Notes: a model not told the origin generated them from the letters alone. Numbered from the stretch's first letter, positions 18,792 through 29,700 are shown. The stretch is 64,000 bases of DNA from CAVVEQ01 sp963828855 (GCA_963828855.1 CAWHGB010000004.1:33075-97074); one strand, 5' to 3'. Program-made: numbers and translations.

Positions 18792-20426
18792 TCAGGATGC
18801 CTTAGCATCTTCCTCCTCGTTTTTCGTAGGAAGGTGACGAACGTAATATAACGCCAACAGCGCAAAGAGCGATATTCCCGCGAAGGACGCTTTTAGGGCT
18901 GCCACCTGCGCATCTGCATATTCGATGACCAGTGCATCGGTTTCTGCCACGGAAAAACCTGCTGCTTCGGCGGAAGCTTGCACCTGGGCGGTGGTGACAA
19001 AATTTGCACTCGTTTCGGAAGCGCTAACCGCCTGCTGGCTCACCTCGCTGAGGGCGGGATTCGAAAGAACACCTTTTTGATAATTTGAGACCAGCGAAGC
19101 GATCATGATGGACCCTATGAGCGCCGTTCCTAGGGAAGCCCCCAGGTTCTGGGAAGTCCCCTGAAGCCCGCCCACCTCGCTGCCCCGCTCGCTAGGTACA
19201 GAGGACATGTTCACATTGCTGAGCTGGGACGCCATTATTCCCAGTCCTCCGCCGATTAAAAACAGTCCGATTTTAAAACCAATGGATTTCAATTCGGGAC
19301 CGGTAAAACCGATCAATAGTACTTCGCCGATCAGGATCAAAGCCAGCCCAACCTCACACATGCGCTTTGGGGAAATCTTTCCCGTTCGTCTGGATCCCAC
19401 CAGTGACATGAGAAACAGCGCCAGGGAAAGGGGAAGAATGGTAAGCCCTGTTTCCATCGCGTCGAATCCGAGCACAGTTTGTAAATACAGCGGGATGACA
19501 AAAAAGGTAGCCATAATTATGAATTGCCAACTAAAAAAGACCGTTAATCCGGCGCGCAACTTTGGGATTTTCAACAGATCCATATCCAACAGCGGCTCAT
19601 CGCCCTTCGCGGCAACCTTGCGTTCGTTGGCTGCAAACGCCCGTAAGAGGAGAGCACCAGATATGATCAACCAGAACACCGGGGATAATCCAAGCGGGGT
19701 GAGTGGCATCCCATTGATTGTGGGCACTGATGCGCTGGGGGTGATCCAGCCCCACTGTGCGGAACGCAGGATGCCGAAAACTGCCAGACCGAAACCTGAT
19801 GCCGAGAGTACCGCACCCCTGGTATCCAGTTTAGTTGGCTTTCCAATGGACGCAGGAATTTTCTTTAAGAAGAGCATCAGGATCAGAACGATAACGGTTT
19901 CAGCTGCAAAAACGATCCGCCAGGTGTAGTAGGTGGTCGCCAGGCCTCCGATCAATGGACCCAATGCGGCGGAAGCCCCACAAACTCCGCCCAGCAAACC
20001 GTAGGCGACAGCTCGCTGTTTGCCGGAGTAGGTGATTGCTGTAATCGATACCAGCGCTGGGATGACCAGAACTGCGCCAAAACCTTCGATAAAAGACCAT
20101 CCGATCAGCAGAACGGTCAGGTTTGGGGCAAGTGCGGTCGTCAGCGAACCCAGGCCGTAGATAAGCAAACCGATGACAAAAGCCTTCTTACCCCCCCACC
20201 GGTCACCAAGTTTTCCGCCCAGCAGCATGAAGGAAGCCATGACCAGGGTGTAAAAAGTGATCGCGGTTTGCATACCGACGATGGTCGTGTTCAGGTCCTC
20301 GGCCACCTGGGATATGGATACGTTCATCACGGTGGTGTCCAGCACCAGGATGAACTGCGCCACGGCAAGCATGCCCAGTACCCCCCAGCTGGCGGTTTTT
20401 GTTGCGGTTTTGGTTGCACTTGTCAT
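18792..20426 (-). CDS. MFS multidrug exporter (DHA2, EmrB/QacA type)
   Basis: A 544-residue major facilitator of the 14-helix drug:proton antiporter family. Seen are the opening LAVAQFILVLDTTVMNVSIS, motif A (GGKLGDRWGGKKAF) and the GPLIGG part of motif C. A Ser/Ala-rich outside loop lies before the last helix. GAGGTGA precedes the ATG. It is transcribed away from a MerR/TipAS-type regulator gene, which probably senses a drug and activates transcription. Confidence 0.9.
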   Translation of the reverse strand: MTSATKTATKTASWGVLGMLAVAQFILVLDTTVMNVSISQVAEDLNTTIVGMQTAITFYTLVMASFMLLGGKLGDRWGGKKAFVIGLLIYGLGSLTTALAPNLTVLLIGWSFIEGFGAVLVIPALVSITAITYSGKQRAVAYGLLGGVCGASAALGPLIGGLATTYYTWRIVFAAETVIVLILMLFLKKIPASIGKPTKLDTRGAVLSASGFGLAVFGILRSAQWGWITPSASVPTINGMPLTPLGLSPVFWLIISGALLLRAFAANERKVAAKGDEPLLDMDLLKIPKLRAGLTVFFSWQFIIMATFFVIPLYLQTVLGFDAMETGLTILPLSLALFLMSLVGSRRTGKISPKRMCEVGLALILIGEVLLIGFTGPELKSIGFKIGLFLIGGGLGIMASQLSNVNMSSVPSERGSEVGGLQGTSQNLGASLGTALIGSIMIASLVSNYQKGVLSNPALSEVSQQAVSASETSANFVTTAQVQASAEAAGFSVAETDALVIEYADAQVAALKASFAGISLFALLALYYVRHLPTKNEEEDAKAS

Positions 20427-20586
20427 TTGGTCACCTCATATCGTCAGGTTTATGCAAATAATCAAAAAATATTATATGTTATTAAATGGGAAATGTGACT
20501 CATGATGGATAATTCGATCCTTTTTCTTTTCTCGATCCTGCAGATTCCATGATTTCAAAACCAATCAATCGCAATATTCTTGTCTC

Positions 20587-20617
20587 TTGACATTAACGTT
20601 ACGTCATAGTTTATACT
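20587..20617 (+). promoter_or_regulatory. MerR-type promoter with 19-bp spacer
   Basis: TTGACA (20587-20592) and TATACT (20612-20617) are separated by 19 bases instead of 17. This is the hallmark of promoters activated by MerR-family proteins through DNA untwisting. The spacer carries a dyad (TGAC...GTCA around AACGTT). The -10 ends six bases before the ATG of the regulator gene itself, so the transcript should be leaderless and autoregulated. Confidence 0.8.
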
Positions 20618-20623
20618 GATGGT

Positions 20624-21371
20624 ATGTACACAGTCCGAAAACTCTCAAAGCTCGCAGGCGTCACCCCCCGCGCTCTTCATTACTATGATGAGATCGGTTT
20701 ACTCAAACCATCCCGGGTGGGAGATAACGGTTACCGCTACTACGGTGAGGATGCCCTGCTTCTCCTGCAGGAGATCCTGCTCTACCGCGAGCTGGAACTC
20801 CCCCTGGAAGAGATCCGCCGAATCCTTCACGCCCCGGGTTTCGAGATCTCCCTGGCGCTGCGGGGACACAGGCAAAACCTCCAAAACCGAATGTCGCGCC
20901 TGGAAAAGATCATGGGCACTGTGGACAGCACGATCCTATTCCTGGAAGGAAAAAAAGATATGAGCAATAAGCAACTGTTTGAACCCTTTTCCGAAGAGCA
21001 GCAGGCGGAATATGCCCGCGAAGCCGAGCAGATCTACGACCCCGCGGTCGTTCGTGAATCCAACCGTAAGTGGAAATCCTACTCCATCGCCGAGAAGCAG
21101 AAAATCAGCGAGGAGGGCAACGCAGTTTATGAGGGTTTCGTTCACGCCATCGACAAAGGTCCGGAATCCCCGGAAGCCCAGGCTTGCGTGAAAGCCTGGC
21201 GCAGGCTACATGGCGTACTTCTGGGAGCCGAACGATGAGCAATGCCTGGGGCTGGCAGATCTTTACAATGACGACCCGCGCTTCAAGGCGAATTTCGACA
21301 AGATCGATCCCCGCCTGGCGGAGTTTGTGAGAGAAGCCGTGAAAGTATATCTAATGAAAAAAAAGAAATAA
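20624..21371 (+). CDS. MerR-family regulator with TipAS domain (one frameshift)
   Basis: A transcription activator of about 248 residues. The N-terminal MerR helix-turn-helix (KLSKLAGVTPRALHYYDEIG, residues 5-24) is followed by a dimerisation helix. The C-terminal TipAS-like domain (about 115-248) in relatives binds thiopeptides or other drugs. The main frame ends at 21238; a single indel near 21210 moves into a frame continuing YMAYFWEPNDEQCLGLADLY to a stop at 21371, the normal TipAS end. It is divergent from an MFS drug exporter gene, the likely target. Confidence 0.88.
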
Positions 21372-21464
21372 TGATCGCACTGCTTAATATTGGCAAGGAG
21401 CCGAATTTGATGTTTCGGCTTCTTGTTTTTTTAGCGTTCATGAACCACCGCGATTTCGCTTCGT

Positions 21465-21470
21465 TATAAT
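21465..21470 (+). promoter_or_regulatory. -10 element of the TolB-like lipoprotein gene
   Basis: TATAAT is followed by six bases (GAGGTC) and an ATG at 21477. This is the same geometry as the regulator promoter above. The ATG is in frame with the downstream gene but meets TAG as third codon. Confidence 0.55.
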
Positions 21471-21488
21471 GAGGTCATGGATTAGGAA

Positions 21489-22562
21489 TTGGCAAAAAAA
21501 ACTAAACCTCCCAATCGTCATCTTCGTCTCATCCGGGTACTCGCCACCTCTCTTGCCATACTGGGCAGCAGCGTGATGTGTAATTTCCCCGCGCTTAAAC
21601 CGCACCAACCGGAATATATCTCCACCTTCACTTCTCGTCTCACCATTGATGCCACTTGGGTCATGGGGTCGCCCACGCCGCCACTTGTTGAAACCATACA
21701 GGCTACGCCGACTCCTGAAGCACAAACCTCCGGCAACCCCACTACTACAATTCCACCGGTCTTCCTTGAGAATCCGCCGCGTGGGAAGATAGTCTTCACC
21801 TGCTTTATCGATGGTTTTGATAACATTTGCATCATGGATGCAGACGGCAGTAACATCCACAGGTTAACAGATGCGAAGGCAACCGAGTTTTACGCCTCCC
21901 TTTCGCCGGATGGGACCGCAATCGTGTTTTCCTCCCGGCGGGATGGTTCGTTTCAGATATATAGCATGCAAACAGACGGGGGCAACTTGCTTCGACTTTC
22001 GGACATCCCTGGAAATCTCTACGCCCCTGAAGTCTCCCCGGACGGCAACCGCATCGTTTTCACCGTGGAAGCCGGCAGGTCGCAGATATGGGTAATGGAC
22101 AGGGATGGCTCCAACCCGCACCCGCTGACCGATACAGGCAGCAATATCGACCCAACCTGGTCACCAGATGGCTCGCAGATCGCATTCGCTTCCGTTCGCT
22201 CCGGAAGCCAGCAGCTTTGGGTGATGAACAGCGATGGCACATTCCCCCGCCAGGTGACTGATATGGCTGATATGGGCGGTCGCAGCAGCTGGTCGACAGA
22301 TGGCACCAGCCTGGCGTTCTACGCCGGTCCGCGGGGAGACCGTAATATCTATACTATTAACGTGAATGGGAATGATTTACGCAAACTGACGCAAGGTGGG
22401 GATAATCTCGGACCGAGTTATTCGCCTGATGGCGCATGGATCGCATTTGCTTCGTTTCGGGATGGCAATAACGAGATCTATATCATGCGCCCGGATGGCT
22501 CGGAACAAAGCCGCCTGACGACAGCCACCCGTCCCGATTGGCAGCCGCGCTGGGGACTGTAA
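21489..22562 (+). CDS. TolB-like beta-propeller lipoprotein
   Basis: A 357-residue protein with an N-terminal hydrophobic signal (LATSLAILGSSVMC, probable lipobox). A Thr/Pro-rich linker and about six PD40 repeats follow, such as SPDGTAIVFSSRRDGSFQIY and SPDGSQIAFASVRSGSQQLW, folding as a TolB-like beta-propeller. The domain suits protein or ligand binding at the surface; the function is unknown. The frame opens at a TTG at 21489. An in-frame ATG at 21477, six bases after a -10 element, is separated from it only by one TAG, so the true start may be there if that TAG is a sequence error. Confidence 0.75.
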   Translation: MAKKTKPPNRHLRLIRVLATSLAILGSSVMCNFPALKPHQPEYISTFTSRLTIDATWVMGSPTPPLVETIQATPTPEAQTSGNPTTTIPPVFLENPPRGKIVFTCFIDGFDNICIMDADGSNIHRLTDAKATEFYASLSPDGTAIVFSSRRDGSFQIYSMQTDGGNLLRLSDIPGNLYAPEVSPDGNRIVFTVEAGRSQIWVMDRDGSNPHPLTDTGSNIDPTWSPDGSQIAFASVRSGSQQLWVMNSDGTFPRQVTDMADMGGRSSWSTDGTSLAFYAGPRGDRNIYTINVNGNDLRKLTQGGDNLGPSYSPDGAWIAFASFRDGNNEIYIMRPDGSEQSRLTTATRPDWQPRWGL

Positions 22563-22591
22563 CAAATAACCTTTAATTAAAGAAGAGAGAA

Positions 22592-23803
22592 ATGCGCAAT
22601 AATAAATCAAAAGTCATGTCTTATCTCGAAAAATTAATCGTTGAGATCGGCCCGCGGTTGATCGGTTCCCCGGCCAACCAGAGTGCTGCCGATTTCATGC
22701 GGGATACATTTCAATCGTTCGGATTGGAAGTTGAGGAGCAGCTCTACCCTTGCACTGCCTGGGAGGTTCGCTCTGCCATCTTCGAGGCTGATGGCGTCTC
22801 CCATCCGGTGGAAGCCAACGTCTTCTCGCCCGGGTGTGATGTTCGTGGGGAGCTGTTGACGCTGGGCACCATCCCCGAGCTGGAAGCCGCCACAATCGAG
22901 GGAAAGATCGTCCTTTTCTACGGCGAGCTGGCCAGCACGCAGATCTCGCCAAAGTCCTGGTTCCTGCGCGGACCGGATGACGAGCGGATCTTCGACCTGC
23001 TGGTGAAAGGCAAACCGGCCGCCCTGATCGCGCCGCCCTGCAATTCCAGCGATTACGAGCAGGTCACCGAGGATTGGGACCTGCCCATTCCGGCCGCCAC
23101 GCTGCCCCGCGAGATCGTCCTGGATCTCCTGCGCCAGCCGCCACGCTCTGTTCACTTGAAGCTGGATTGCGGCAATACCCCCTCCACCGCACGCAACATC
23201 GTCGCCCGCAAACCATCGCCCTCCCCCATAAAGGTGGTGCTGTGCGCCCACTTCGACACCTTTTACACCACCCCCGGCGCTCTGGATAACGGCGCCAGCG
23301 CCGGCGCTCTGCTCGCCCTGGCCAGCGATCTTGCCAGCATGAATCTGCCATTTGCCCTGGAATTCGTAGCCTTCAATGGTGAAGAAGCCCTGCCGATGGG
23401 CGATGACGAATACCTGCGCCGTGGGGGCGAGGCCGGGCTTGGCGATATCCTCCTGGCGATTAATATGGACGGCATGGGGGCCTGGGCTGGCTCGAACAGC
23501 CTGGCTCATTTCGAAGCCTCCGCAGAGCTGCAGGACTATATAGACGCTATCCACAGCAGATACCCAGGCGTGGTGCGCGTGGATCCCTGGCCGGAGAGCA
23601 ACCATTCCACCTTTTCCTTCCGTGGGGTGCCCAGCCTGGCCTTCAGTGCGGTGGGAATCCGCCATTTGGCACACACTCCATCAGATTCATTCGAGCAGGT
23701 CAGCCCCGCCAAGGTCAGCGAGGTGATCGCCATGGTGGAGGAGATCGTGAAAGGGTTGGCCGGGAAGCCCCTCAGCTGGAGCCGCTGGGTACCAACGGGG
23801 TGA
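22592..23803 (+). CDS. M28-family zinc aminopeptidase
   Basis: A 403-residue peptidase M28 protein with no signal peptide. Di-zinc ligands are visible: AHFDTF (His and Asp), GALDNGAS (bridging Asp), AFNGEEALPMG (catalytic Glu pair), NMDGMG and the late RHLAHTPSD. The region about 60-180 with KIVLFYGELAS looks like an inserted protease-associated domain. It removes N-terminal amino acids from peptides. AAGAGAGAA precedes the ATG. The gene following begins three bases after its stop. Confidence 0.87.
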   Translation: MRNNKSKVMSYLEKLIVEIGPRLIGSPANQSAADFMRDTFQSFGLEVEEQLYPCTAWEVRSAIFEADGVSHPVEANVFSPGCDVRGELLTLGTIPELEAATIEGKIVLFYGELASTQISPKSWFLRGPDDERIFDLLVKGKPAALIAPPCNSSDYEQVTEDWDLPIPAATLPREIVLDLLRQPPRSVHLKLDCGNTPSTARNIVARKPSPSPIKVVLCAHFDTFYTTPGALDNGASAGALLALASDLASMNLPFALEFVAFNGEEALPMGDDEYLRRGGEAGLGDILLAINMDGMGAWAGSNSLAHFEASAELQDYIDAIHSRYPGVVRVDPWPESNHSTFSFRGVPSLAFSAVGIRHLAHTPSDSFEQVSPAKVSEVIAMVEEIVKGLAGKPLSWSRWVPTG

Positions 23804-23806
23804 ACC

Positions 23807-24337
23807 TTGACGACCTACGTTTATATCGCTGCCAGCCTGGATAATTTCATCGCGGCTCCGGATGGTTCGCTGGACTGGCTGAACGAGATCCCCAATCCCA
23901 CGCAGAGCGATTACGGCTTTGCTGGATTCATCCGAAATATCGACGCGGTGGTGATGGGACGAAAGACCTTTGAAACCGTGCTCGGCTTCGACGCCTGGCC
24001 ATATTCCGTCCCGGTGTTCGTCCTGAGCCGCTCGCTCGCCTCCCTGCCAATAAAGGTTGCTCAAAAAGCCGAGATTATCCGCGGTGAGCCCTCCGAAGTG
24101 GTGAAAACCCTGAACGAGAGGGGATTCCACAACCTCTATGTGGATGGCGGCCGCACCATCCAGGGATTCCTCGAGGCAGACCTGATCGACGAGATGATCA
24201 TCACCCGCGTACCCATCCTGCTGGGGGATGGCGTCCCACTGTTTGGAAGCTTGCCGCGGGTGATGAAATTCCGCCTGGTGAGCACCGAGCGATTGAACGC
24301 AACCCTGGTCAAGAACCATTACACCCGGGTAAGATAA
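23807..24337 (+). CDS. RibD C-terminal/dihydrofolate reductase-like protein
   Basis: A 176-residue protein of the DHFR-like RibD_C family (YwjB/YyaP type). It has YVYIAASLDNFIAAPDGSLD at the start, VVMGRKTFETVLGF for NADPH binding and VDGGRTIQGFLEADLIDEM. It probably reduces a small NADPH-dependent substrate; members have been linked to drug resistance. It starts with TTG three bases after the peptidase stop, so it is probably in the same operon. Confidence 0.82.
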   Translation: MTTYVYIAASLDNFIAAPDGSLDWLNEIPNPTQSDYGFAGFIRNIDAVVMGRKTFETVLGFDAWPYSVPVFVLSRSLASLPIKVAQKAEIIRGEPSEVVKTLNERGFHNLYVDGGRTIQGFLEADLIDEMIITRVPILLGDGVPLFGSLPRVMKFRLVSTERLNATLVKNHYTRVR

Positions 24338-24382
24338 AAAGGTCAGAACAGATTTCACGAATACCCTTTGAAGGAGCGGAAG

Positions 24383-25015
24383 ATGGTGACCAAATTGGAT
24401 CTGAAGAAGGAATTGAAATACCTGTATAACCCTTCCCCGAAAGCCGTGGAGGAGGTTGAGGTGCCAGGGTTCAAGTTCGCCATGCTGGATGGATTCATTC
24501 CAGCCGGGGTGAAGGTTGCGGATTCGCCGGAATTCATGGACGCCATGACTGCGCTCTACGGCATCGCCTACACGCTCAAGTTCAACACCAAGCTGCGCAA
24601 GGAAAACCCGATCGATTATTCCGTCATGGCATTGGAAGCGCTATGGTGGGTTCAGGGGGACGAATTTGAGTTCGGCAAGGTGCAGGATTGGTTCTTCACA
24701 GCCATGATCCTGCAGCCAGCTCACATCTCCCCCGAAATGTTCGCCGACGCGCTGGCCCAGCTAAAGAAAAAGAAACCCTCGCCCGGGCTGGAGAAGCTGC
24801 GTTTCGCGCCCTTCTGCGAGGGCAGAAGTGTACAAGTGCTGCACCTGGGACCGTATTCCGCAGAACCCCCCACCATCGAGCGCATGAAGGATTATATGAA
24901 AGAGCACAATCTTGTTCGCAACGGGCACCACCACGAGATCTACCTGGGCGACCCCCGGCGGGCAACACCGGAAAAGCTGCGCACCATCCTGCGGCAGCCA
25001 GTGAAGGAGGGGTGA
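24383..25015 (+). CDS. GyrI-like small-molecule-binding protein
   Basis: A 210-residue protein with a GyrI-like fold. It has FKFAMLDGFIPAGVKVADSP, an aromatic pocket region (LEALWWVQGDEFEFGKVQDWFF), LHLGPYSAEPPTIERMKDYM and NGHHHEIYLGDPRRATPEKL near the end, typical of stand-alone GyrI-like proteins. These bind or hydrolyse small hydrophobic compounds. I chose the ATG at 24383 because AAGGAG lies just before it; a TTG at 24368 would overlap that site. Confidence 0.82.
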   Translation: MVTKLDLKKELKYLYNPSPKAVEEVEVPGFKFAMLDGFIPAGVKVADSPEFMDAMTALYGIAYTLKFNTKLRKENPIDYSVMALEALWWVQGDEFEFGKVQDWFFTAMILQPAHISPEMFADALAQLKKKKPSPGLEKLRFAPFCEGRSVQVLHLGPYSAEPPTIERMKDYMKEHNLVRNGHHHEIYLGDPRRATPEKLRTILRQPVKEG

Positions 25016-25118
25016 AGAAAAACCTGCTCTGGTGTGCGGGGAAATATGTAAGGATGCGGAATTTCGAGATGAATTGATAAATAATTCACCTGGAACAGAA
25101 GTGGTCCCCGATTCAAAA

Positions 25119-25769
25119 TTATGAAATTTCGACTTTTTTGATATTCTTGATCCCGGTCAGTTGGCCGACCAATTCGTCCGCCTGGTCTTCATCGGTGCTG
25201 CGGATATTAAAGGTTATCTCGACCACATCTTCCACTACGTCACGGGTGATCTGGGTGGAGGTTATCGACCGGGGCGGCACTGAAAGGATTTTTTTCAAGT
25301 CCCGCAGCAGACCCTTCCGGTTGTTGGCAACCACCAGAACCACAAATGTGACAGCCTGACGAATGAAGCGGGTTTCAAATCGTTCCACCCAGTAGAGTAC
25401 AAATAACAGCAACAAGGTGGTGCCCGCAGCCACCAGGAACATTCCCATACCGCAGGCTAGCCCGATTATTCCCATCGTCCAGAGGGAAGTGGCTGTGGTC
25501 AAACCCTTTACCCCTGTGCCATACCGGAAGATTGCACCAGCGCCAAGAAAACCGATTCCGGTTATCACCTGGGCGGCTATCCGGGCAGGATCGTTATTCG
25601 GGTATGCCAGGTTTATGGAAAGGACCATTGCGAGCGCGGAACCGATACATAAGATGATGTGGGTTCGCAATCCCGCCGGTTGGCCGCGTCGTTCGCGCTC
25701 CCAGCCAATCAACGCCCCCAATCCCATCGCGACCAGGATACGGATCATAATTTCGGTTTGAGTAATCAT
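25119..25769 (-). CDS. MgtC/SapB family membrane protein
   Basis: A 216-residue protein with the MgtC membrane domain (about 5-130). Motifs are GLGALIGWERERRGQPAGLR and VITGIGFLGAGAI, with a Gly-rich segment and the conserved TTATSLWTMGIIGLACGMG. A C-terminal ACT-like soluble domain (about 140-216) follows. MgtC proteins modulate magnesium-related physiology and inhibit the ATP synthase in some species. It stands alone, with a good ribosome site. Confidence 0.87.
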   Translation of the reverse strand: MITQTEIMIRILVAMGLGALIGWERERRGQPAGLRTHIILCIGSALAMVLSINLAYPNNDPARIAAQVITGIGFLGAGAIFRYGTGVKGLTTATSLWTMGIIGLACGMGMFLVAAGTTLLLLFVLYWVERFETRFIRQAVTFVVLVVANNRKGLLRDLKKILSVPPRSITSTQITRDVVEDVVEITFNIRSTDEDQADELVGQLTGIKNIKKVEIS

Positions 25770-25876
25770 TGCCTGGGTTCCCTCCTCAAAGTAGAGTCAT
25801 TCTCAACATTCATTGTAGAATAGCCGCGGCGTAAACAGTATCAAGCTTGGTTAGGAATTTCAGGTATTGAACCAGT

Positions 25877-26670
25877 TTAGACCAATCCTGCCAGCTCGAT
25901 CATCGGCTGCAGCAATCCCCGCTCCTCCCAGTCGATGACGTGATCCACCCAGCCCTGGAAATCCAGTGAGGCCCACGAAGGAGTAAAAGTCCGTTCCGCC
26001 AATCTCAGCAGGGGCAGGTCGTTGCCGCCATCCCCCGCCGCGATAAATCGGCGCGCCATCCAGCTTCAACGCTGGTAGGAGCTCGCCCTACCCCTTTGCC
26101 CTTGTTCACCCCCAGCGGTGTCATTTCAAAAAAGACCGGGGTGCTGTAGACGCGTTCCACCGGGAATCCGGCGGAGGCTTCCTCCACCTCGCGCAGCTCC
26201 TCGGATCGGCTGGAATAGAATAGGATCTTGCTGAACTGCTGCCCGCGTCCGGAATCGGCGAGCGGCAAGCCACCGAAATCCCACAGCTCTTCAGGGTCGG
26301 CCGCCTCGGTGTGGAGGGTGTGGATGACGTTCTTCGACATGAGCAGCGCGGGGATTTGCGGGAAGCGCCGGGTGAAGTTGACCAGCTCGCGGAGCAGATC
26401 ATCTTCGAAGGGAAAGAAGGATTGTTCCACCTCCCCGGGCAGGAAATTCAGCGAGCCATTCTGGGTGATCATCGGCAGCGGAATGGGTACGTCCTCCCAC
26501 AAGCCGCTCTCCGCGAAGCTTCCCTTCGCGCTGGTGAGTGTGCGCCCGGTGGCGGGAATGAGCACCAGGTCGCGCCGCATGAGGAGGATCTCCCTATCGC
26601 GCGGGTGCATCCGCCGTTCCTCATTCAAAAGCGTGCCATCAAGGTCAAAAATAAAAACTGGAGCCGGCAT
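25877..26670 (-). CDS. HAD-superfamily (IIB, Cof-like) phosphatase, two frameshifts
   Basis: A haloacid-dehalogenase hydrolase of about 264 residues. Motif I is FDLDGTLLNEE (residue 7 onward) and motif II is PATGRT. Motif IV, GDGGNDLPLL, is in another frame, followed by ending ...LLQPMIELAGLV. Indels near 26085 and 26055 move the frame twice; the true sequence in between reads LLPALKLDGA. The large cap between motifs II and IV marks type IIB, which acts on sugar phosphates or similar compounds. Substrate unknown. Confidence 0.82.
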
Positions 26671-26708
26671 AACCGCTCCAGTTTACCATACCGCGCCTGA
26701 GAGAATCT

Positions 26709-29700
26709 TTAATCCTGATCGCGGCTGTTCACGATCGAATGGAAGAAAGCATCCACCACTTTGGGGTCGAAGAGTTTACCGGATTGTTCGCGGATATACC
26801 GCAGGGCGGCGTCCAGGGTCCAGGCAGGCCGGTAGGGGCGGTCGGAGGTGAGCGCGTCGAACACATCCACCACGGCGAAGATGCGCGCTGCCAGGGGAAT
26901 CTCCTCACCCTTCAACCTGCGCGGGTAACCCTCCCCGTTCCAGCGTTCGTGGTGACAGAAAGGAATATCCACCGCCTCCTCAAGGTAATAAATCGGTTTC
27001 AGAAGCTCATTGGCATACAGCGGGTGCTGACGCATCACCACCCATTCATCCTCGGAGAGCGTGGAGGGCTTCAGCAGGATGCTATCCGGGATGCCCATCT
27101 TGCCGATATCGTGCAGCAGTGCCCCGCGGCGGATGTGCTGCAGATTCTCCTCTCCCACTCCCAGCGCTTTCGCCAGCTGCAGGGTCAGATCCACCACCCG
27201 CAAAGAGTGACCGGCAGTCTCGCGCTCGCGCATTTCCAGCGCGCGGGACCAGCCCTCCAGGGTGTCATTGTAGGCTTCCGCCAGCTCGCGGTTGGCTTTT
27301 TGGAGCGCTTCGTGAGCCATTCCTTCGCTCAGTGATATCAATCATATTGCCCCAAACCAGGACCAGTTTTCCGTTCACCACCTCACCAAAGAGGCTGGTC
27401 TGGTACCAGTGGGATACACCTTTTGGGTCGATATCGTGGATCTCAAAATTCGAGATCCTGCAGTTCTTGGCGGAAGAACCAGTTCAATAGGTTCTTATAA
27501 CTATCGAGGTCGCTGGCCAGGTTCGAAATGTTCCGCCCGATGATCTTTTCGCGCTCGAGTACGCCGATCAGGGCAAAGGTATCGTTGCATTCGACACAGA
27601 CGGCATTTAGACTTTCGTCAACCTTTTCCTCCAGCGGAGCCTCAAGATCTATGGGTTCCAATGGTTTGAAACAGAACACGCCATCGTTGACGTGCTCGAT
27701 GTAATACCTGTAGCGGACTTCGCTGTGCGCAACGCCTGCTCGGTCTTTTTCAGCTCGGTGATCTCCAGCAGGAACCCGCGTAAGCCAATTGCCTTGCCGT
27801 TTTCCAGGATCGCCCGGACGTTTACGATCGCAGGGAATGACGAGCCATCCCTGCGGCGAAGGTTGTATTCCGGAGAACCGATATTTTTTCCGCGAAGTAC
27901 CTGGGCAAAGTGGTTCCTGGCCTTTATCCGCAGGAGTGGGTTCGATCAGGTCCAGCGCGTTCAATCCGTCCTTTACGTCCTTTGTCTTGTAGCCAAAGGA
28001 TTGTAGTCAAGTACTGGTTTGCGAAGGTTATGTTCCCCTTGCGGTCCAGTTCAAATTCACTGAGCGGCATCGAATTTACCAGCTCCCGGTATTTCTTCTC
28101 GCTATCGCGCAATGCCTGGTCGGCCTGCTTTCGCTCGGTGATATCCGTCGCAACAGCGATCACCACAACCTGACCGAAGAATAATCCTTTATAAAGGCGG
28201 ACATCCTTGGGAAAAATTTCTCCGTTTTTGCGCCGGCCCCAGAATTCAAGCTGCTGGGGTTTTCCCCGGAAGGCGCGGTGGACGCACTCGGCGACCGCTT
28301 CCAGGTCGTTCCTGCCAGGCGCAGCCACAAATAGCGGGTTCTGCCCGATTAATTCATCGCGGGTGTAGCCGTACATTTTTTCCGCGCCGCGGTTCACATC
28401 CAGGAAGGTACCGTCCTTGCTTTGGATATAGATCGCTTCCGCGACCGAGTCGAAAATGCCGCGGTATGAAGTTTCCGAATCGCGGATGACCTCCTCGGCC
28501 AGCTTTGCGGGTTTCCACCTCGCGCTGCAGGGCGAGATTGGTCTGGGCGTTATGCAGCAGCGCCGCAGCAAAACCGGCATAAGTTTCTGCCAGGGCAAGC
28601 TCCTCATCCGTGTAATCCATGGTGTCGCGGATGAAGGACATTACCCCCAAGCACAGTATCCTCAAAGATCAGGGGCGCTGCGATCAACCGCTGCGATCCA
28701 AAATCCGGGGTGCCGGGTATGGTGGTCTTGTGTGAATCGCCGGTGATATCGTTATAAAGGATGCAGCATTTCATCTCGATGGCACGCCCGGCAAGGCTTT
28801 TATTAACCTTTAGCGGGGTGGCCATGAAATATTTGGAGTATTCAGGATTGCTGGAGACCACCGGGGTTAGGTTTTCGCCATCCTCTTCCAGGAGGTAAAC
28901 ATTACAGAGTGCGGAGTTTAGCACCTGGTCTGCCCCGCTGGTGATCCGTTCCAGCACTTCACCTACGTTCTGGCTTGCGGTCAGTGCCTGCACCGCTTCC
29001 AAGAGATGCTCCTGGTTACGGCTTTTTTGGGCCAGGGCTTCCTCCACCTTTTTCCGCCCGGAGATATCCACGATCAAGCCGCGAATCCCAATCGGTCGTT
29101 TGCCCATCATAATGGGTGTAGCGTGGACGGTTACCGGATAGGTGGAACCATCCTTTCGCGCCAGGGTGTAATCCACGGGTGGTAAGGATTTGAGCGCAAG
29201 CAATCCCTGGATGGTTTCGATCAATTTCGCCCGGTCCTCCGGGATGACCATATCGGTGGCGAGAGATCCCGTTCCGGTAATCCTCCTCGGAATAACCCGA
29301 GCTTTCGAAGGCGTATTTATTGACAAAAGTCACCCGTCCGGTTGGATCGATCTCAAAGATGATCGAAGGCAGGAAATTCGTCAGGTCGCTGTATTTCTTT
29401 TCGCTTTCGCGTAACGCCTCCTCGGATTTTCGGCGCTCAGAAGCTTCCAGCGAAAGGGTAATGATATCGGCAAGCGATGTGGCAAAATCCTGGTCCTCCA
29501 GGGTCCACTTCCGGAATTCATCTTGCTGTTCCAGGCAGTAGAAGCCTATCAATTTTCCGCGCACCGAAATGGCAACATCCAAATTCGATTTGATCCGGTT
29601 AGGGAGGTAATACGTTTTGGTGAATTCCCAGGTTCTCTCATCCCCGCAGGAATCCTCCGCGGAAATCACCCTGTTATCTTCCAGGGTTTTCATATACTTT

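Noticed and set aside
22634..23674. 346-codon minus-strand frame over the M28 peptidase gene
   Set aside because: The plus strand has all metal ligands of M28; the antisense product has none of a known family.
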